A stretch of 64,000 nucleotides of DNA from positions 1,240,001 through 1,304,000 of the forward strand of contig JALQBC010000003.1 of the NCBI GenBank assembly GCA_023375675.1, written 5' to 3'. Shown piece by piece: positions 50,137 through 60,293 of this stretch (position 1 is the first letter of the stretch; the number at the start of each line of letters is the position of its first letter). Source of the stretch: Cytospora piceicola. Lineage: Eukaryota; Ascomycota; Sordariomycetes; Diaporthales; Cytosporaceae. Below the pieces are notes generated by a model. That model was not told where the DNA came from. It did no database searches and was given only the letters and a program-made list of their open reading frames with translations. Position numbers and translations under genes: made by a program.

Positions 50137-50202
50137 CATACATACATACATACATACATACATACATACATACATACATACATACATACATACATACATA
50201 CA
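50137..50202 (+). repeat. (CATA)n microsatellite upstream of noxR
   Basis: About sixteen uninterrupted CATA units, roughly 640 bases upstream of the noxR start codon, within the likely promoter or 5' UTR. Confidence 0.9.
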
Positions 50203-50839
50203 TCTCATACATACCAATTACATCCATACATACTTAAGTACACAGTACATATCTCCGCAGCTGCCGTGCATCTCCAGTCGTACCTACATACGGATTGTTC
50301 ATATTTCCTATTCCTCTCCTACAAAATACCAGTAGGTACCACAATAGAACTGGCATCAAGGTCGTCTTCGACTCCGAAGGATTTCCCTGCAACGTTTGAA
50401 CACTGGTTCAGATCACCCGCCGAATGCCTGCTAGTGGATTGATCGATTGGTGAAGAACGTTGCATCTGGGAACATTCGCTTGGTACGGCGGGGACAATTC
50501 TTACTTCTCACCACCTGCCGACGCCCTTCCTCATCTCATCACACCAACTGGAGCCCTCAGTGTCGGCTCGCATGATCCCGACTTTGCTTGAAACTCCACC
50601 TTTCTGCTCAATCAACGAATTCTTTCACGTCGCAATTGCAAGACGCTTTCCCCAGAAGCCCCACCAACTTGCATTTTAATACCTGCCCGACCCCCTCCGC
50701 GGTGCGCAATCACTATCGAGGATCTCAGACTCCTAGACCACGGACTTTACCGACTTCAACAACCCAGACGTTCGTCAAGTGTGCGAGCGGCTGTTTCTAC
50801 GAGCCTCCTCACAATTCTGCACCTGGAATCTGAGCAATC

Positions 50840-52582
50840 ATGTCTCTGAAGCAGGTTAGTCTATTTACTCCTCCGAGCCCGGAATTGACCATTGCTAACA
50901 CGCCCTACAGGAGATAGAAACCTGGGTCTCCGCCCTTTCGCGGTATGACAACAACGAGTTCGACGAGGCATTGATGGACTTCGACAAGATCGGCGACACC
51001 TCCAAAATCTTGTTTAACATGGGCGTCATCCACGCAACGTTGGGGGAGCATGAGAAGGCTGTAAGTTCACCACAAGATTTGTCTCACCGTGATCACCTCA
51101 TGGGTGGCGTTGGAACCGCTCTGACTCGCCCCATTACAGGTCGTTTGCTACCAACGGGCCATCAAGCTCGACCAATATCTCGCCGTCGCATATTTCCAAC
51201 AAGGCGTCTCGAATTTCCTTCTCGGCGACTTCGAAGAGGCTTTGGCCAACTTCAACGACACACTGCTATACCTTCGAGGCAACACCATGATCGACTACGC
51301 ACAGCTGGGTCTGCTGTTCAAACTGTATTCTTGCGAGGTGCTATTCAATCGCGGTCTCTGTTACATCTATTTACAACAAATGGATACTGGTATGCAGGAC
51401 TTGTCCTACGCGGTGAAGGAAAAGGTGGTGGAGGACCACAATGTCATCGATGAGGCTATTAGAGAAGAGGCAGACGGATACACCGTCTTCTCAATCCCTG
51501 TAGGGGTCGTTTACAGGCCGAACGAGGCCAAGGTCAGGAACCTGAAGACAAAGGACTATCTCGGCAAGGCTCGCCTCGTTGCTGCATCAGATCGTGCCAA
51601 TGCCTTCACCGGCTTTGCTGGCTCTGAAATTAAGAACGCCGGTAGGGCCGATATCAAGGATGACCGACCGCCTGAAAGCATTTCCTATGGTGCTACAAAC
51701 CTTGTCAAGCCTGGCCTGCAGAGTAGGACACGCCCGAACGATCAGCAACCGCAGACTCAAGTCTTCCCACCCACACCGCCACCCGAGAACGACAAGTCGA
51801 GCCGGGAACTGCCTTCCAGAGGAACGTCGGTCCGCAATGGTACGAGACCAGTCCCCGCGAAGCTCAATATAGAGCGTGCGAGGGACCAGGAACGATACGA
51901 GAAGGCGATATCTCCTCCAGACAGGCGCCCACTGCCAGCGCGGACGGTTTCCGGCACGAGCCGCACCAGCGGAAGCCGCACCTATTCTGCGAGGGAGAGA
52001 ACAAGACGGTCTCCAGAGGGCGAGGGGGAGGCTTACCCGGATGACCTCTACGACATGTACGGTGCCGAAAACCGCCGGTCACACGGACGCCGCAACCAGC
52101 AACGCTACGAAGAGGACGACGGCAGCGACTACGATGGAGGATCAATCGACGAGGGCGACTTTGAGATGATGAACCCCCGACGGGGTACCGGCCAACTTTC
52201 GAACTCGGGCTCGTCTCGTGGTCATTCGAGGAGGCCGGAGATCCGCAAGGTCAGAGTCAAGGTGCACGCGGACGACGTACGCTACATCATGGTCAGCACC
52301 GCGGTGGAGTTCCCCGATCTGGTGGACCGGGTCCGCGACAAGTTTGGCCTGCGGCGCCGCTTCAAGATCAAGGTCCGCGATGAGGACTCCCCCGAGGACA
52401 TGATCACGATGGGTGACCAAGATGACCTCGACATGGTCATGTCGCAGGTCAAGTCAGAGGCACGGAAACAGAGGCTAGATGCTGGAAAATTGGAGGTGAG
52501 TTTCACGATACCCAAAGAATATCAATTCTGATGTTCAGAAAGCTGATGACGGTTACAGATTTGGGTCCACGAGATCAACTGA
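50840..52582 (+). CDS. noxR: NADPH oxidase regulator NoxR (p67phox-like)
   Basis: Exons 50840-50854, 50911-51060, 51140-52495 and 52559-52582 encode 514 residues. NoxR binds Rac and activates NoxA/NoxB complexes that make superoxide for hyphal fusion, sexual development and infection structures. Four TPR-like repeats fill about residues 1-190 (IETWVSALSRYDNNEFDEAL, ILFNMGVIHATLGEHEKA, VAYFQQGVSNFLLGDFEEAL, VLFNRGLCYIYLQQMDTGMQ), followed by the activation-type segment YTVFSIPVGVVYRP. A long Pro/Arg/Ser-rich linker holds a PPTPPPENDKSS motif. A PB1 domain lies at about 425-505 (RKVRVKVHADDVRYIMV, FKIKVRDEDSPEDMITMG, DDLDMVM). As in other fungal NoxR, no SH3 domain is present. The last exon codes only IWVHEIN; retention of the preceding intron would give an alternative 11-residue end. 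Exon 1 codes just MSLKQ. Confidence 0.95.
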
Positions 52583-54806
52583 TCTACACCGAGTTGGATG
52601 GCCAACAATATACCCGGGCAGAATAGCATTCAAGCTCACGATATGATGACGACTCTCTTTTCCTTTTGCCGGATGGCTTCGACGGCCTTTTTTTTCTATT
52701 TTTTTTTACTATTATCCTTCTCGCATAACGGACGTTCGGAAGGTCGGACGCCCCGACATGAAACTTAGCATCAGCAGCGTACGAGCATTTAGATTTTGGG
52801 CTATAGCGAAAAGGTGGATCTATCGGGTTTGACGATGTTTGGTTTCCCGTCTACTTCAGTCACGTTTTATGTACACCTGTATATTACACATAATCTTCTG
52901 GGAGGACATAATGGGAGGTGGCTCCAAGATGGATGCTCATACGCATTGATGAATATACCAGCTCCGCTGAGACGGACCAAGCTTCGTTCTATCTTTCTCA
53001 ATGCTCCAAGTAGGGAGCTAGCCGAGTCACACTGCATCCCAACTCGTCCACTTGTGCACGTCGTTCCGTTCGTGTATCACTCCACGAGCCAACGACCCGA
53101 CGACCCCGGGCTGTCATGGCCAGTTGTCCGAGACTTTGGCCCGCCAGATGCGTTTCAGGGGTTGGCAGGTTGCAGACTCGATGGGTTTCAGCTTGTGCCA
53201 TGGACTCCATTCGGGTTGGTAGGAGCTTGTTGGTGTCCTCTCAGTCCGCAAAGCACATGGGTAGAACCATATGTGACTGAGACATGGGCACCGACTGCAC
53301 CGGTTTCGGGTGTGGACGCCAGTGTGTCGACGGACGGGAATGGTGAAGTGATACTATCTAGGCCCCTTTGAAGACGACACGAATGGTTATGAAAGCGCTT
53401 GGGTCTTGGGTGTTCCCAGCCAACGTGTGTGTATTCGTTGATTTTTGACCCACGATCTTTTCGTCTGGTAGCGTGTACCCTCGTTACTCCACTCATCAAC
53501 TCCGAGTCGATGGGCATATTAGAAATCGAATGTGATTCAAGACCTTTGCGGGCGTGATAGACAACTTGTCTGATAGTGACGAGAAACAGAACTTGACAGC
53601 GAAATATCTATGTCTTGAGCCCTATGGATTAGATGAAGTTGGGGTGCCATAGAAGTGAACCTCTCTCAGATTATCTCTCGGGGAAAAGAGGGAGGAGACG
53701 GGAGGCAGTAAACTGATCTCATGTATACAGCCATGATCTGCGTTCCATGCTGCTCCAATATCCACGACCATTGTGCGCCTTGCAGTGCGACCTCGACGCC
53801 TGCCCGCCTGCCCGCCTGCCCTGCAGGCTGTGCTACAAACAAGGACGGTAGCGTCCATACCCCCGGGACCCCAGCTGGCACGACACACACACACATGGAT
53901 CACACTCGACCGGAAGCCGGAGTGCTGGGACGAGAGGATCCTGCGATACCGACCCCCTGGCTCCCAATCACGAATGTCGTTGCCAGTAGGGAATGTCGCA
54001 GCCCGTCGGGCAAGATCTCACACTGAGGTCTCAGGCCGGTGCAGTTAGGGGAGGTATCCGACGGAGGGAGAGAAATGGGAACCCCGGAGAAGAGCCAGTC
54101 GCATCGTGGTCTCGGTGCCTGAAAAGGGACCAACGGTTGCGCCGCATCTCAGGGATAGTGAGTATAGTAGCCAAATACTACCCTGTCACAAAGGTGTCGT
54201 TAAATTACTCCTCTCGCAGAAACATTTCCAAGTATACATCCTTGAAGGGTGATGTACACTCAGTCACACAGATGCACAATCGGACCGGGAACATTTAAGT
54301 GGTTGATGAACTCTAGAATTGCCCTTAGTTGGCGAGTTCTAGCCATCCTATGATAGGTATGTACAGTACGGTTTCCCTTTGGGGAAACCTGCGGGAGCTC
54401 ATCTACAAGGCAAATGATGGTGGTGCTGCCTTGGCACCGTGCTGCGGCCTTGATAGTTTGAAAGCAAAGTCAGCTATGTTGACGAACTCGTCAAAGCTGG
54501 ACAGTGGTTCAGGTAACGCCCCGATTTCCTCCTTCCCCGTGACCACCAAAGACCATAAAAATGACAAAACGGATAACCATACTCCATAATCCCCGTTGCA
54601 ATGCGTACTAAATTGACTGGTGGTCAACCTTGATTTTTGGCCCGGTCCAAGTATTCGAATGGAAGACTCCAAAGTTCGTCGCAGCTCCTGGGGTTGCATG
54701 GCGCTTCATTGGGTCCTGATCCGCCTTTTCGCATGGCGAACCAGCTAGGGCCCAGCTAGGGCTGGCGGCACTCTGGAGTGGTGCTTCCGGATGGTTCACC
54801 CACGTC
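52583..54806. other. Convergent spacer between noxR and FAR1-domain gene
   Basis: A 2.2-kb spacer holds two 3' UTRs. A 191-codon forward frame (52796-53371) has no motif or coding-like composition. I see no RNA gene. Confidence 0.55.
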
Positions 54807-56198
54807 CTACATGGCGGAACCAGTGAGCAATCTCGTGGTTGCGTCCATGTCGCCCATGCCCATGTCCATGCCTCCTCTCTCAATAGCTTCCATGCGCGCC
54901 TCCATTTGGTTCATTCTGTTGTCCAGAATACCGGAGGGTGCGCCCATCATGGGAACGCGGTTCTGCATCATATGATTGTGATGGTTTTGTTGGTTCTGCT
55001 GGTTCTGCTGATTTTGTTGGTTTTGCTGGCTTTGCTCAAAAGCCTCAATGCGCTTCTCCATGTTCTCCAGGCGTGTCTGTATCATGTTGAACCCCTGGGA
55101 CATCTCGTGGGTCATGCGGTCGATCTTGTTAGTCAGGCTTCGCATGCTCTGGGCAACAGGCGTGTTTTCTTGCCCGGGTGGTGCAGTGGGCACGCGAGGC
55201 TCGTGATTATGCCGAGACTCTTGAACAACAAAGCGCCATTGGTTTCCCAGCTGCACTTCGCACACGGCCTTTCCACGCCATGGGCAGTCCACTTTCCGCG
55301 TGCTTGGGTTGCGCTTTTTGGCCGTGCTACTGTATTTGACACCTCCGCGGTCACATACCAGGTCGAAACGTGTGGGCTTGCCCTCTCGGTAGTTGCTCGA
55401 CCGCAGCTTCACGACTCCATAGCCCTGGTCTTTGGCGACACGTTGTACGGCAGTCAAGAGGTCTTCGAATGTACGGTATATCCCTTCAGGTGGAGGAGCC
55501 AATGCCGGCGCGGGAGAGTTAGGCATCGCAGAGGACGATGTCCGGGCGGCGCTCGATGGGGCCCCGGAAACAGTCCAATTTTGAGGCGTCTGAGGATGCG
55601 CGTTCTGCTTCGAGTTGCTCACAGTAGGAGTTGACTGCGAGGTTTGCTGATTTGTTGCAGGGGGAGGAGTTGGTACCGATGCAGACGGAGCCGGTGATGG
55701 AAGGTTGGTCTGCAGTAGGCCGAGCCGGTCCGAGTTGGAGGAAGAGGGCCCGGCGGAGGCTTGTTGCTGCTGCTGCTGCTGCCTCTGCTCGGTCAACTTC
55801 CGTTTCTTGGTCTGTCGCTGTTGAGGTTGCTGCTGCGCCTGGGCCTGGGTTTGCGGGGCAGGTGTCGACGAAGTCGGTGCGGGTGGTGGTACAGAGACAG
55901 GAACAGGTGTTGGGGCTGGTATTGGGATGGTGCTTTGTGGGCGAGTCGGCGGCACCTGTTGTGGCACATTCATTGGCGGCGGCGGATGTACCGGCTGCCA
56001 GCTATGATGCCCATAGCCTCCTGCTACTGCAGGATGGTGAGGTTGGGGAGGAGGCTGAGAGAAGGGATGCGATGTGTGGTGCGGATGATGGTATGAGGAT
56101 GGCTGGACAGTGCCAACTGAAACTGTGTTGTCGATGCTTGGGAGCCCGCTTGGGAGCCCGCTTGTGCTATCATCGGACCAGCCAATCATCCGGTCCAT
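54807..56198 (-). CDS. FAR1-type DNA-binding domain protein
   Basis: An intronless frame of 463 residues from ATG 56198 (MDRMIGWSDDSTS). Residues 30-240 are Pro/Gln/Ser-rich with a KKRKL nuclear signal at about 131-135 and a polyglutamine run. At 243-334 there is one FAR1-like domain of the WRKY-GCM1 zinc class: TFEDLLTAVQRVAKDQGYGV, then ligands C282, C305 (DCPWR), H330 and H332 (SRHNHEP), in order C-x22-C-x24-H-x-H. A predicted coiled coil (RSLTNKIDRMTHEMSQGF, TRLENMEKRIEAFEQS) ends in QQN repeats and an Asn/His/Met-rich tail. FAR1 domains derive from MULE transposases; here no transposase or SWIM domain is present, suggesting a domesticated regulator. Targets are unknown. The frame stays open for 132 more codons to an ATG at 56594, but that part looks like UTR. 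Divergent from the small gene at 57098. Confidence 0.75.
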   Translation of the reverse strand: MDRMIGWSDDSTSGLPSGLPSIDNTVSVGTVQPSSYHHPHHTSHPFSQPPPQPHHPAVAGGYGHHSWQPVHPPPPMNVPQQVPPTRPQSTIPIPAPTPVPVSVPPPAPTSSTPAPQTQAQAQQQPQQRQTKKRKLTEQRQQQQQQQASAGPSSSNSDRLGLLQTNLPSPAPSASVPTPPPATNQQTSQSTPTVSNSKQNAHPQTPQNWTVSGAPSSAARTSSSAMPNSPAPALAPPPEGIYRTFEDLLTAVQRVAKDQGYGVVKLRSSNYREGKPTRFDLVCDRGGVKYSSTAKKRNPSTRKVDCPWRGKAVCEVQLGNQWRFVVQESRHNHEPRVPTAPPGQENTPVAQSMRSLTNKIDRMTHEMSQGFNMIQTRLENMEKRIEAFEQSQQNQQNQQNQQNQQNHHNHMMQNRVPMMGAPSGILDNRMNQMEARMEAIERGGMDMGMGDMDATTRLLTGSAM

Positions 56199-57097
56199 AC
56201 TGCACCCTCGCGTGTGTTGAGGTGGGACTGCAAGCCGCTCTGGCGCCGTGTGTGATTGGTCGAGTCCTGCCTGGGAACGTCGGGCAAATCCAGACCAAGA
56301 GTCTCGCGACGTGCAGACGTGCAGAAGAACCACGGTGGCCGAAGGTTGTGCAAGACCGATGCTGAGCAGTGAACAGTCGCTTTCCCTAGGTGCTGCAGAA
56401 CCTATCACTGAAAGGGGTGAAACGAATGGCCGGAAAGTCGAGTTCGGGACAGCAAACCAAGACTTTGGTGCAACTCTTTCGAGGCTTCGCTTTGGACTGT
56501 GTGAGAGTTGACTGGACAGCTCAAAGCATCCAACTTGAGATCGGGTGAAGAGAGGAAAAGCGTCGGCCGGTCCCATGTTTTTCCGTGGTGTCATGCAAGC
56601 TTGGCACGGCTTATCGGCAATTTAACTGGAGTACAGTTCCGGAACGGAGTACGAGATTGACGTACTTGGACAGGGGCACCGAGGTACGTACCTGCGGAAT
56701 GGTAGGTACACAAGGTACAATGCTTCCGCTACTGTGTAGTATATGGTAGCTCAAGATGTCAAGGAGCCATGGCAGCCGCCAGCCAGCCCAGCCTCGTTCA
56801 ACTGTCGCACTGTCTTCCCAGGTTCAAAGGGTAGCTCGCTTCACTTCCCCAAAAGCACCCTTGGAAGTCACTAACAAAAGCAAAGGCGCAATATATGTCG
56901 GTCTATGCAGTAGACAAATTGCTCATCTTCAGGTAGTCTTCCAATTGACCGTCTTCGCTTCTTCCAACGAAACCCTTTTTCAGAGAGGCAAACGACCGCA
57001 CCGTTCACTTCCCCTCTTCGCTTGTTTCTCAACTCTCCGCTTCTCAGAAATTGCAGGTTCGCGTCTGACAAGACAGCAACCAAGGTTCTCCGGCGCC
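56199..57097. promoter_or_regulatory. Shared upstream region of FAR1-domain gene and small gene
   Basis: A 0.9-kb spacer between divergent starts. The left 400 bases are open in frame with the FAR1-domain protein. TACGTACCTGCGG-like short repeats sit near 56680-56720. Confidence 0.45.
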
Positions 57098-57564
57098 ATG
57101 GCCAATGCAAAGCAGGAGCCTGCAGCAGGAGAGCAGTGGGATGAGGCACAGATCGAGCAGGCGTTGAAGCGTCTCAAGGATCTCCACATTCAGGCAAGTT
57201 AGTCGTCGCATGGAAAGGTAACCCTCGTGCTAACTGTAGTGTGTCGCAGATGCGCAACCTACGCTCGACAGTCCCCAGGATGATGGACCCGATGGCTATC
57301 CCATCATCGTCACGTACGTGAGCTGCTGCCATGGCACCAACGCATCGCCGCTAACGAGCTCCTGCAGCCGAGGCCATGTTCTCAACAGTACGCGAATCCA
57401 CCAAGGCTGCCTATGGCGAGGTCCGGGATTACAAGCAGTCGGCCACGGACGACGAGAGCACGAAGGTTCTCGAGCGCGCGAAACATAGTCGAAAAGAAAA
57501 CCCGAAGGGTATCAAGCCCTGGCGAGCTAGAGACGACCCCGAATGGCTGACGCCCAGTACATGA
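57098..57564 (+). CDS. Small conserved-looking helical protein, function unknown
   Basis: Three exons, 57098-57193, 57250-57313 and 57368-57564, encode 118 residues. I do not recognise the family. The N-terminal part is acidic and helical (EQWDEAQIEQALKRLKDLHI), then MRNLRSTVPRMMDPMA, SSSPEAMFSTVRESTKAAYG, a Lys/Glu-rich stretch and the end NPKGIKPWRARDDPEWLTP. Heptad-like leucines suggest a subunit of a helical complex. The gene model is supported by junctions that keep one frame through three exons and by the strong GC-AG intron 1 (CAG/GCAAGT, acceptor GCAG); intron 2 has GTACGT. Size, shape and the Trp-rich end resemble small nuclear complex subunits, but no function can be claimed. Confidence 0.72.
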
Positions 57565-58848
57565 TCTTCAAACACCTGGAGCGTAGTACACACAACACCT
57601 ATAATGAGGCCGAGCTTTGCACATGACGATGAGTCCGTCAATATGGCGGCGTGCTCTAGGTTATGATCTCGGTCAGCAGAAGGAAAGCGGGCCGCTTGCT
57701 CAAGTTCGAACTCAATACGCTTGGGCACAACGCCCGGGTAAGACGAAGGGAAGACTGCATAGTGAACAAAGCCTTCGCAAGATTGGCCGCTCGCTCAAAG
57801 ATGACTGTAGCTGAGGAACCAAGGGCCTTCAAGAGGCAGGGAGCTGGCACGACATTGGTGGGCCTTGGTGACAAGCAGGCGAGGAGAAACCGCGAGTCAA
57901 GGCCCGTATTCAATGTTCTCAGGCATGGGACTGAGTTCTCTGAACCGTGAGTTCAGGATTCAAGGCCTACTTGGCATGCCGCGAGTTCACTTTTGGATAA
58001 ATCGTCTACCGACGTTGGTATAGAACGACTTATTACGGGTATCGAACTCACTCACTCATCAAGGGCAGCACAATCGAGAAACAAGGGGAACTTGGACATG
58101 TCGCAGCAACTGTCAAACATCGGCAGACTCATAATGGTAGTGTACCATCAACGAAAGATGCCACACGACAGTAACGGAGGTGACAAGCAACATCCACACC
58201 GGTATACCATTACAGTGGGATGAACTCCATTCGTATCTTATAATGTCCACCAACGCTCAAGGGGCGTCCGTGCCATGCCGAGATCAGGCCCCGGTGGGCT
58301 ATGCGCAGTCTCATAATCTACCTACATTTGCGCACCCTGACAGCCTGACAGTAGGGTCTGACCATTCCGCCTTATATTGAGCATTAGCTACCTAGGTAGG
58401 TAGATACGCATAATTCGAGGGCGTCCACGCTACTGGTACCGTTGTGAAAATAGCGTAGATATAAAAAATTGCAATCTATGCCTATCAAGCACACGGCCCA
58501 GATTATAGCCTCATTCCGACTGAAAATCAGATGCTTTCAGGCCCAGACCCCAAAATCTTGACGAGCATGGGAAGACTTCAGAGTGGGGCGCAGGGAGGCC
58601 AGTCGTTTTATTCTACTGAGTGGCTTTAGCGTAATAAACACCAGCTCCAGCCACACTGGCCACAACAGCCACAATTTCACAATTCTAGCGGATGGTCCGT
58701 GCATTGGGCCACGGGCTCCAGCCAGCCGACTCCCACAAAAATTCTAGCGGCAGCGGCCTCCTCAAAACTCCAACAACCTCGCGCCTCGGAAAAGATCCAC
58801 GTTTGATTAGGAAGTCAACCCTCGACGACGACAATCAAATCAGCAAAA
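57565..58848. other. Spacer upstream of RPL34
   Basis: A 1.3-kb spacer with a CTACCTAGGTAGGTAG palindrome at about 58389. The last 150 bases are the likely RPL34 promoter and 5' UTR. No coding frame is seen. Confidence 0.55.
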
Positions 58849-59606
58849 ATGGCCGGCACTCGAGTGACTTACAGACGCCGTAACGGGTGAGAACTCTCGA
58901 ACACCGACAATACCAGTTGGAAACCCGAACTGGCAGGACCCGCATACTGACAAAAGGCTTTTCCCCCCACCAGCTACAACACCACCTCGAACCGGACCCG
59001 TATCGTCAAGACGCCCGGTGGTCAGTCCCGTATCCTCCACATCAAGAAGCGAGGAACTGCTCCCAAGTGCGGTGACTGCGGCTCCAAGCTCGCTGGTGTA
59101 AGTGACATTCCAAGATCCGATGGTACATCTGGAGGCACAGACGAGGAGGGCAAAACGGAAACGAGGAGGAGCGCACACTGGATGAACAACGACGATTTCG
59201 AATGCGGCCACGACTTCGACACGAGGAGGAAATACCGCTTGGCAAGGCTCACATGGAGCGAAGGGCAAGAAATTGTTGGACGAACGAATGATGAACACGA
59301 CCTTCACCGAACCGCCTGCCCTCCGAATATTGCCTCGATACGAAACAACTGTTGCCAGATGAGAGGAGGAGGATACAAACACATGTGAACTGTGGCTAAC
59401 CCGACTTCTGTCTCCAGCTCCCTGCTCTGCGTCCCCGCGAGTACTCCCAGCTCTCCAAGCCCAAGAAGACTGTCCAGCGCGCATACGGTGGTTCGCGATG
59501 CGGCAACTGTGTCCGTGACCGTATCGTCCGTGCCTTCCTCATTGAGGAGCAGAAGATCGTCAAGAAGGTGCTGAAGGAGGCCAGCCAGAGCGAGAAGAAG
59601 AAATAA
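58849..59606 (+). CDS. RPL34: 60S ribosomal protein L34 (eL34)
   Basis: Exons 58849-58886, 58974-59097 and 59418-59606 give 116 residues, the usual eL34 size (about 115-121). Sequence: [93 protein letters not shown] and a Lys-rich end. The CGDC and CGNC pairs form the zinc site. Phases close at both junctions. Intron 2 (320 bp, GTAAGT...CCAG) is long for this window; such ribosomal protein introns often host snoRNAs, but I found a C-box-like ATGATGA (about 59288) without a matching D box. An AATAAA lies at 59729. Confidence 0.97.
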
Positions 59607-60293
59607 GCTGCTGGTTTGATGAAGGAGGGTTCCTATGGCGTCGTCGGTAAAACGAGTTGACGGTCAGGCAAGCATGAGGCGGATTTTGGCCGGTCCTCGT
59701 TTTCGCTTGGGTGTTTTTTTACCAGGGAAATAAAAGGACTGCATGAAATCACAATCAGGAACAGCAAAGGGCATCGACGCTGTTTCTCTGTTCTTAGGGC
59801 TTGCTTTTACACCGTCTTGGTGATCGGAATGATACAGACCATCGAGTCGTCGTCGAAAGACAAAACAAGGGGCCAGGCATTTCCGACTACGTGATGGTTA
59901 TGGCTCGGCTTAACCCATTTTTCGATGGCAGACGCCCTGCCCCAATCGCCCCTGGCCATCCTGAGGATTCTGGAGGAGTGAGCGGTTGACAAGGGAACAG
60001 GCCGACGAGCTTGCCTCCGAAAATACTCTTAATTGATGACTACCCTCCTGCGTGCTTCACTTTAACGTCTGTAAATTCTGCGATGGCCGTTTTCAACGTG
60101 AGAAATGTTTGCCGATGGCTGTTAGGGACTTGATGGGGATTTGGACCGGCAGGCTACTTAAACCCGTGACCGGCATGACGTGCCGGACGAGGGATCGAGC
60201 CCCGTGTTCAAACAATCCATGTTGCAGCTCCTTAGATCAGTTCGACACTGCACCCAACATGAAGCCACTCCAAACGGGCCTTATCACCCCGCC
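59607..60293. other. Spacer between RPL34 and NDUFAF3-like gene
   Basis: A 687-base spacer containing the RPL34 3' UTR, including its poly(A) candidate, and the next promoter. Nothing else is seen. Confidence 0.6.
59729..59734 (+). terminator. Possible poly(A) signal of RPL34
   Basis: A perfect AATAAA lies 123 bases after the RPL34 stop, just after a T-rich run. This is a plausible distance for a fungal 3' end. Confidence 0.5.

Larger units (their letters stand above)
45684..50839. other. Gene-free spacer upstream of noxR
   Basis: This 5.2-kb spacer runs from the CCS1 stop to the noxR start. From 48.4 to 49.7 kb it is packed with CCTAGG palindromes, plus an (AC)n and a (CATA)n array. The final 600 bases are C/T/A-rich and probably include the noxR 5' UTR. 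No frame looks coding. Confidence 0.6.

Noticed and set aside
52796..53371. 191-codon forward frame downstream of noxR
   Set aside because: No known motif, irregular composition and no splice support; probably the noxR 3' region or spacer.
59098..59417. C/D-box snoRNA in RPL34 intron 2
   Set aside because: A C-box-like ATGATGA is present near 59288, but no CTGA D box or terminal stem follows at a suitable distance.
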